From assembly GCF_949987515.2 (NCBI RefSeq), contig NC_082703.1:7278680-7342679 (forward strand): a stretch of DNA of 64,000 nucleotides, given 5' to 3'. This DNA comes from Delphinus delphis (taxonomy: Eukaryota; Chordata; Mammalia; Artiodactyla; Delphinidae). How positions within the stretch are numbered: position 1 is the stretch's first letter; the number at the start of each line of letters is the position of its first letter. The position numbers were made by a program, and so were the translations under genes. Positions 43,201-52,200 of the stretch are shown piece after piece. The notes beneath the pieces were generated by a model, which saw only the letters and a list, made by a program, of their open reading frames with translations, was not told the DNA's origin and did not search any database.

Positions 43201-46200
43201 ATCCTTAAGTAGCCAGAACACTTTGGAACAGCATTTACAGAGGTTTTAGGAAAAAGGATTACAAGCCAAGAATTCTAAACCCAACCAAATTATCGTTCAC
43301 TTACGAGAGCAAGGGGGAAAAACTGGGGGAGATTTAACAATTCGGAAAGTGTACCACCCACAATTTCCCTCGCGAGTGAATACGGCAAGTACTCAAGAAA
43401 AAAAAAATTAGAACGATAAAATAAGTTACGTAAGAAAAAATGGTACCTAATAAAACTGGTAAAATTAATGAAATTTTTAACTCTAAAGCAAATATTAAGA
43501 AGGAAATCTGACCAGCTGTATAATGCTAAAAGCCAAAAAAACTAAAAAACACAGTAGCAATCTGGAACTGAGTGTTCAGATTAATTCAACAATTTCTGGA
43601 AGGAAGGAGGGGTAGTGTGGAGGAAAAACATGCCAAAGGTCTCAGGAGAGAGCAGTATATAGATATAAAACATGCAGAGATATTATTAGAGAGAAATACA
43701 GGTGGGAAGTTTGTTCTGAATTTCATTTACTGATATACCTATGATATTCTATTAAAAATGGGAAATCCCAAGTCAAAAGATACAAAAGAAAATAAATAAA
43801 ATTAACAAAAAGGAACAAATAAGGAATGTAAATATCAGTGAATGGTCAGTACTTACTACACCCTTGAAGGGTTTACAATACTCCCTACAGTATTTTAAGA
43901 AGGTTATTCACATTATATGAAAGAAGTGCAATTTGGGAAAATTAACTTGTTCAAGATGAAGTGGAGAAGCCAATGCTTAAGGTCATGTCTCTCAAAATTC
44001 TCAATCACCATGTCATTCCGCTTCTCTAATAAGATAAAAAACTAAGATGTCACAAAGGTCCTAGTTGTTTATCCAACAACCATTCTCCCTTTCTTTACCA
44101 ACACACCCCGTTTGTTTGTTTAAGCCACAGAAATTTAGAAAGTCTATTATGCAGTAAATTCAATCTCTAAATATTATAAAGACCAATGAAACAGATCACC
44201 ATAAAGGAGAATAATTAAATTCTCCAGTAAATGAACAAATAAATGCATTCTTAAATCAATAAACACAAAAGTGCAGCTACATGATATTTAAAGAGACACA
44301 CTTAAGAGGAAATAATAAGACAGAAAGACTGAAAGAGAGCTGGGCAAAGACATCCTAATCAAGTATGAATAAAATGAAAGCAATGTTATCGGCTAACATT
44401 ATGTTCTAAAGTATCCCCTGGGTAAAAAACCAAAACCAAAACAAAAACACAACAACAAAAACCCACTCAATGTGACAAAAATGGATATTTCGTATCAGTA
44501 AAAGGCGCCATCGACCAAGGAGTTATAATAGGTAACTCTATGCGTTGACTGATGTTACATAAAATATATAACTCAAAATGTTAGAAATGTAAGATATTTG
44601 ATAAAACTACAAAATCATAAATGAAAAATGTTGACATGCCCTTTTCAATCAGTCAGCAAATAATTAAGGGTATGGAAAATATACACAGATTCTCTCAAAA
44701 GTCCATTACACAGTAATAAAAATTGATCATGTACTAGGCAACAAAGAATTTCCCCATAAATTCCATAAACTAGAGATCATAAAGGCAGTGATATTCCTGG
44801 GCTATAAATTTCACTAAAGTAGAAAAGAGAGCCAGTCCAACACCAAGGAAACAAAAGCATACAACACTCCTCACAATAGATTATGAATCCACCAAGAAAT
44901 CAGAATTAAAACAAACTAACGACGAACTGGGCATTACTAAAAATAAGAATATGACTTGCCAAGGTCTATGAGATGTGAGCAAAGAAGCGCTCTGAGGAAA
45001 ACAATTTTATAAATGAAATTCAACTAAAAAATCTGTTAAAACGAGCCCAGCCCAGAGGGCTGTCCAGGGTGAAGGCTGCGCAGGCTTGGCGGGACCTAGC
45101 ACTGGGCATGCGCAGTGCTGTCCTGTGGCTTCCAGGCTGAGCCCAGCTGGGTGGAGCCTCCGGGATCCTGGATACAGGTATCCCCAGGTTGACAAGGGAG
45201 ATGAGTGGCAGCCCTCGGCAGAGCTGACTGGGGGGAAGTGTGAGCGCGAGCTCGGAAAGACTCAGCTCATCAAAGCTGCCCCAGCGACGAAAATAAACCC
45301 AGTGATCAGGAAATTGACCAACATGATGATTCAGGAGGAAACGAAGTACTGGCCAGGACACTCTGACAGAATGAGGAAGGTCTGAAAAAGAAGCAGCCTG
45401 AGAAGTAGCACGCTGCTTCTGCAGAGGAACAGGCAACCATGTAACATAACTCCTGCACTCCTTCTTCCACAGGGCACTGAAAAACTGAGCCTGGGATGGG
45501 CGGGGACCTGTCCTCAAAGGTGCCCTTTCCTACCAGGTCCCTGTGATGCTAGCCAACCAGTGCGGTGGCTTCCTGGTTGGCTAGCAACAGGATACTGAAA
45601 TTAAGAAGGATAAATGTGATATTAATTACACACGATGTATACATGTATATCATGAAATGTATAAATCTCCAGCAAGGCTACATGTGACCAAAAGGGAGGG
45701 ACATGGCCCATGATGAGAGGGGAATGGTGTCAATTAGGAGTAGAGAGAGGAAAAAAAAAATCATACTTTCTAGTCAAAAGAGAAAGGTGGAGTTGAATCT
45801 ATGGAGCAGTCGAGGAGACCTTCAAAGTTATATTCTCTTTAATGGCTCATTTTCCCTGGAAAATGTCCTGTGGCTTTGAAAAACAAAACTTTTCACTTAA
45901 AGCTAAGGCAGTTATGTCATTTATTGTCACAACACATAACACTTTTAAGAATGAAAGAGACTCTATTAAACAGTTACACCAGGACAACCTGCAAAAGCCT
46001 GGGCTTATACTCATCCTGCCAGAGAAGACAGAAAAACAGAAGATGGACATAAAGTAGTGCCTAGGATGATGCTAAAAGTAGATACACTTACTAAAGATGA
46101 GCCGTATTTTTGGTTCTTAAATGTTTTAGCTATCAAAACAACAGAGAAGCACAGTTACACAATTAATAGCACCCAAAAAAAGGAACAGTTTAGGAATAGG

Positions 46201-49200
46201 ACTCTTTGGAACTAAATTCAGTAGAAAATCTCCCGCAGGTAGCTGTAAAAACACACTTGTGATAACTAAAGCAACAAACCCAAAGATGCTGCAGAGGTGA
46301 GCTGCACACTGTCTTGTTTTACCTCTAGAAGGATCTCAGAAGGTCTCTGGTTTTGAAGATAATATTTTCTCTTTGACTATTTGCATTTTCCTTCTTTTTC
46401 TTTTCATCCTTCTTTTTTTTTTAAACAACAACAACTTCCTCTCCTCATCCTCCTCCTTCCTTTTCCTTCTTACACTGTGTTGTTGGTCACGTAGCCACGT
46501 ATTTAAGACATTAGTCTACAGATGTTATTAAATTTGCCATCATTGTGGGTTTTGATATAGATACTGTGCCTTCGTTGAAAAAGAAAATCAGATTCTTTCT
46601 TTCTTGTATTTTCTATGCCCTGGGACTATTTAATTAGCATTAGAGAAATTCACTATTTGAAGATCTAGCAGACTGGACCTTGAAATTGTCTGGGTCTCCC
46701 ATAGGCAGAGGGGCAGAAGGGTAGTGGCGGTGATATTGATAAAGTCTTTGACAATATCTTTGTATCTTCCAGTTATTTGGTCTGTTTAAGTTTCTTTCTT
46801 TTTTTCATGGTCAGTTTTGCTTATTTATGTTGTCCTAAGGAATCATTTGGTTTTCATACTTAATTGTGCATATATCTTTCAATTTCCTTTTTATCTGTAT
46901 TTATTTTCTCATTTTAATGTCTTATTCCATATATTTTGCTTTTCCCCTCTTGGATTGTTTAGCCTACCTATTGACTTCTCTATTTTATGTTTGTTTCAAA
47001 TAATCAGCTCTTTTATAATTTGTTAATTTCTAGCTTTCTTATTTATTCTCCTTAGATTTAATGTGTTTTCTTTCTCTGACTTTTCAACATTGATAATTCA
47101 TTTACTTTAATTATTTTTTATTTATCAAGATAAGTTGTTAATGTTATGCATTTAACTTAGAACAATTCCCAACTTATAATGTAGGTGCAAGGGATATGTG
47201 ATGTTTTCATCATCTTTACTCTCTAAATATTCTGCAATTTTAAGTTTGATTTCTCTGAGTCAAGAGTCATTTTAGAAAGTCATTTTCTAAATGTCATTTA
47301 GAAAGTCATTTAGAGTCATTTAGAAAGTCATTTTAGAAAGAGATATTTACAATTTTTTAGCTGTAAATTATTTGTTTTTGGTTCTTTTTTTCTGAGTTTA
47401 TTATTTTCCTGTCCATTTACTGTACTGTGTTCAGTTTATATCCTCTGCCTCTACTTTGTAAGTTTTTAAATTGGGATTGTTTTTTGAGGGCCTATTAATA
47501 TATACTGAATTTTTACAAATAGTTTGTAGACATTTGTAGGTTTAATTTATGTTTTTACCATATGGGTTTGATCATTTCAGTCAGCTCTTTGTTATTAATT
47601 AATTTACTTTGGTCTTCTTTATCCTTCTCCTTCTTCTTCTTCTTCTTTTCTATTTAGTGTCTCCTGATATAAAATAAGTGAACTAAAAGTTCATACTACC
47701 AATGTGTCTTTAATATTGCTTTTTTAATTATTAATTATCTTAAAGTTATATTTTTGGTATAATGATACTCATGATGTTATATCTTGGTTGAAGTTAGTTA
47801 CAAATTTTCATTACAAAATTATGTGTTGAATTGTGTCCCCAAAAAGGTATGTTGAAGTCCTAACCCTTAGTACCTCAGAAAGTGACCTAGTTTGGAAATA
47901 GGGTCTTTGCAGATGTATTCAAGCTAAAATAAGGTCATAAGGATGGACTCCAATATGACTGGTGTCCCTATAAAAAGAGGAAATTTGGACACAGGCATGA
48001 ACAGAAGAAACATGATGTGAACACCATGTGAAAATGAAGCCAGAGACCTGGGTGCATTTACAAGCCCAGGAATGCCAAAGATTACCAACAAACCACCAGA
48101 ATCTAGGAGACAGGCATGCAGCTGACTCTCTCTCCCAGCCCTCAGAAGGAACCAACCTCTGATCTTAGACTTCTAGCCTCCAAAACTGTGAGACAATAAA
48201 TTTCTGTTGTTTAAGCCACTCAGTTTGTGGTACTTGGTTACAACAATCCTAGGAAACTAATACAGGCTACTTGGCTTCGTTTATTGGTTTTATTTTGCCT
48301 TGAATTCACACTACTGTCATTTGCCTAGTATGCCTTTGACAATTCCTTTATTTTCAAACTTTAATGCCTCTTGAATTTCTAAAACATAATTAGACCATGT
48401 CAACCCATGCTTAAAAACCCCTCAGTGACTCCCCTTTGCACTACAATAAAATTATTCCATTTGAATAGCCTAGCTCCTTGCTACAAAGTGCAAAGCACTG
48501 CATGGTTCTGTCTCCACTCAGACCGCAGAGTCCTCTGCCCTTCTGGCCTCTAGCACAGGAACCTCATTTGGTACTTGCAGTAATCTGAGCCCTTTACATC
48601 CACAAGTCTCTTCTCTCTATTGGGAAACCTGTTCCTTCCACTGTTCAATCACTTTTATCTTTCTGATTCTTCAAGTCTCAGCTCAAATCTTACCTTTTCA
48701 GAGATTTCCTCTCAGATCACTGTATCTAATGTGATCTAACACCAAAACCACCGAAACTCACAAACACGTCATTCATCATTGCCTCACAGCACTGATCACC
48801 ATGTGAACTTATCTCATCTATTTATGTGCACATCCATCATCTCTACCCCCACTAGAATTTAAAATTTAAGTCCCATAAGTGCAAGATTTTTGCCTGCATA
48901 TTTCATCACGTCTAGAGTATATGCTTTGCGTGTAGTTGGCAAGCAGTAAATATTTGTTGAAAGCAAGAAGGAAGGAAATTACAAAGGATGGATGGAAGGA
49001 AGGAAATCTATAAGCCACTTTTTTTCTTTCTCATCCTTTCATAAAACACTTGCTTGGAACCCTCATTGAGAGTCTCAATTTTGTGTTTCAATGCTAGATT
49101 ATTTATTCTAATTTAACCTTTCCTCCATGCTTCCGGTTGTTCCAACCATTTAATCATAAGCTATAACAGATTGAAAACAATTTTTCCATCATTAAAGAAA

Positions 49201-52200
49201 TAATTTTTATTGATATGTAGTCAATGATCATTCCTTCCCCACCCCAATCCCTATATGCAGTGCTTACACGGTAGATGGTGGCAGTTCTCTTCTGCCTCAC
49301 CCCAGGGTCCTTTACTACCTTATTTCCAACATTATCTATATATAATCCAACATGATTTGAACACTTGAAGAGATCCTAACTAACAAATCCCTGATAAAAA
49401 TCATAGAGAATCACAAAATCCTTCTCTAACAGGTCACAGGCACAAGGATTTCAAAAAAGAGACCAAAACTTTAGAAGGAAAAAAACAGACACATTTCCAG
49501 ATGATTCTGTATTCCCTGTAGAGTTTATCAAAGCAGTTTTACTTATGTACTTTAAGATAAGTTTTAAAAATTAGTTAGATCGTAATTAAACAACATTAAC
49601 TAGAAAAGAACGATGTTTGTACTAATTACAAAAAGCAGAGGATAATCTTTAGTTCACATACGTCCCCTTCCACCATGCCACCATGGGATGGCAGCATACC
49701 CTCAAATTACAGATTGTTTTTGAATGTGTCAGATCAAAGGATACTACTGAAATGACGATGGGGCAATATTCATTTACAGGGCATCTGCTATTTCCAGACA
49801 ATGGGGTGTGAACATTTCCCTGACTGTCTTTTCTCTCAAGGAGTCCATAGTGCGCTAGGGTAGACAGGCTTATGCACAGATAATTTTAATTTAACAGCGT
49901 TCAATGGAAATGATAGAAACTTAGAGAAGGGGACTCTTAGCTTAATATGGAGATAAGGTAAAATCTGCCTGAGGAGATGATGTCTGGACTGGGTTTTAAT
50001 ATGTCAATGTTTACCTAGATTAAAACAGGAAGTAAATGATAAATATCACAGAGGGGCAAAAAAGACCAGTTTGTAACATGAAGAAAAGAAGCTGTTGGAA
50101 TCAAAGGAGGGGAAAAGAGTTGTACCTCACAGGGCAGAGAATCCACTGAAAACCAACATTTTTTGAGCAACAGCTGCAGGCCAGACATCCATCTACATGC
50201 AAGGAGAATGAAAGGCACACAACCTTTGCCCTAATGAAGTCTTTCTTCTAGTGGACAGGCTGACAACAAATAGAAAATGTAATGCCAAGTAATTACATCC
50301 ACTCCAAAGAAAAAGCAAGCAGAATCATCAGTAGAGAGCACAGACACAAGGAGATAGCCGTTGGGAGGTAGTGGTATTTTAGAAAAGGCCAGCAGATGCT
50401 TTCACACTGACCATACATCACACTCGTGGCTAAAGTTCGTTAGCACGTGAGCACTGGAAATGTACTCACCAACACCTGTCCCACAAAGGTCTGTGCCGAG
50501 AGCAACATTTCTACATGAACACGAAAGACTCCCTGGAAAGTGAGACTTCTTGAATGTTTACAGTCCATGCTACGTGATGTTTCTTCCTAGAAGCAAGAGA
50601 AAGAAATCGAGAGTGAGCTGGGTCTCAGGGAAGGTCATCTGTTTTATGTGTGTTGATGGCGTCTCCTGCTGGAGCATCAGCCGGAACGCACTACACCTTG
50701 TCCAACGCCGGGAACCCTGGACTCACTTATTCCCTACTTCACACGATGAATTTTCCTGGGTTTGTATTTTACTGCGCTTCGGCAGTATTTTCATTCTGAA
50801 TTCTGCAGTCTTCACCATGCCCATCTCACATACTCTCAGCCCCAGACCCTTCACACTGACACTACTGTTACGATCAAGGTCGGGAACAGTGTGCTTCTCT
50901 CTGTTCTGGGAATGAGTGTCTTATCCTTTTCTGTCAAGATACACAGACAAAGAAAAAAAATTACAAATGGATTTCCAGGTGATACTTAAATATTTGCTTT
51001 TTTGAGTGAGAAAGAAGAAGGAAACTTTTTGCCATTCTATGTTGATTTTATTCGTTATTTGGTATCACATCCTGTTGAAATTATGATCCTTCCTCAAGTT
51101 TACAAACTATCTTTACTTATTACACAATCCCCACTCTGTATCCGTGGGTTCTGCAACTGCATATTCAACCAACGTCGGGCAGAAAATATTTAAAAAAAGA
51201 AATTTCAGAAAGTTCCAGAAAACAAAGCTTGAATTTATGGGGTGCTGACAACTATTTACATAGCATTTGCATTATATTCACAACTATTTGCACAGCATTT
51301 ACATTGTATTAGGTATTATAACTAATCTAGAAATGATGTGAAGTGTACTGGAATATGTGCACAAGTTATACGCAAGTACTGTGCTATGCTATTTATATAA
51401 GGGACTTGAGCATCCTCAGGTTTGGGGGGTGTGTCCTGCAACCACAAAGGGATACAAAGGGACCACTGTCTTTGAAATTTATAATGATCCTATGAGGTAG
51501 CCAAAGTAAGTCTGATTAAATCCATTTTCTATTGATAAGGAAACCGAGGTACAGAGAAATGACCTGCCGGTGGGCAGGCAATGAGGACAGTCTGGAGTCT
51601 GAAGTGGCCTCTGTGTCTGTTGACAGTCTCGAACTACCCCAGAGAAAGACACAAGTGAACTGGGATTGACCACACCATGCAGACTAAGACCTCTCTGACT
51701 TTTAGAAAAGCTCATTTTATGTGGAGCCAAGTTTTTGAAATGATTTAATTTTTCTATTCGTATTTTCTGAATGGTAAGAAGAGAAGTCTCATTAAATGGT
51801 TATTTGATAGAGTTTATATCTTGATCAATGATTGCCACTAATACTTATGACTCACCCTGTGCATGCCTGGGAAGTGGTCTGGGCATTGATTTTTTAAAAA
51901 AATATTCAATGGCATGAATATGGAACACTCATTTGAATGCCATTATAAAATTGAGGTGCCTTTTGTGGCAAAACAAACTGGCCCTAAGATATAATAAAAT
52001 CATACTTATGAATGTAGTATATCTTTTAAAATGCACATTTAAGGAGAAAATTATGACTCTCCAAATATTTTTTTTTTTTTTGCGGTATGCGGGCCTCTCA
52101 CTGTTGTGGCCTCTCCTGTTGCGGAGCACAGGCTCCGGACGCGCAGGCTCAGCGGCCATGGCTCACGGGCCCAGCCTCTCCGCGGCACGTGGGATCTTCC

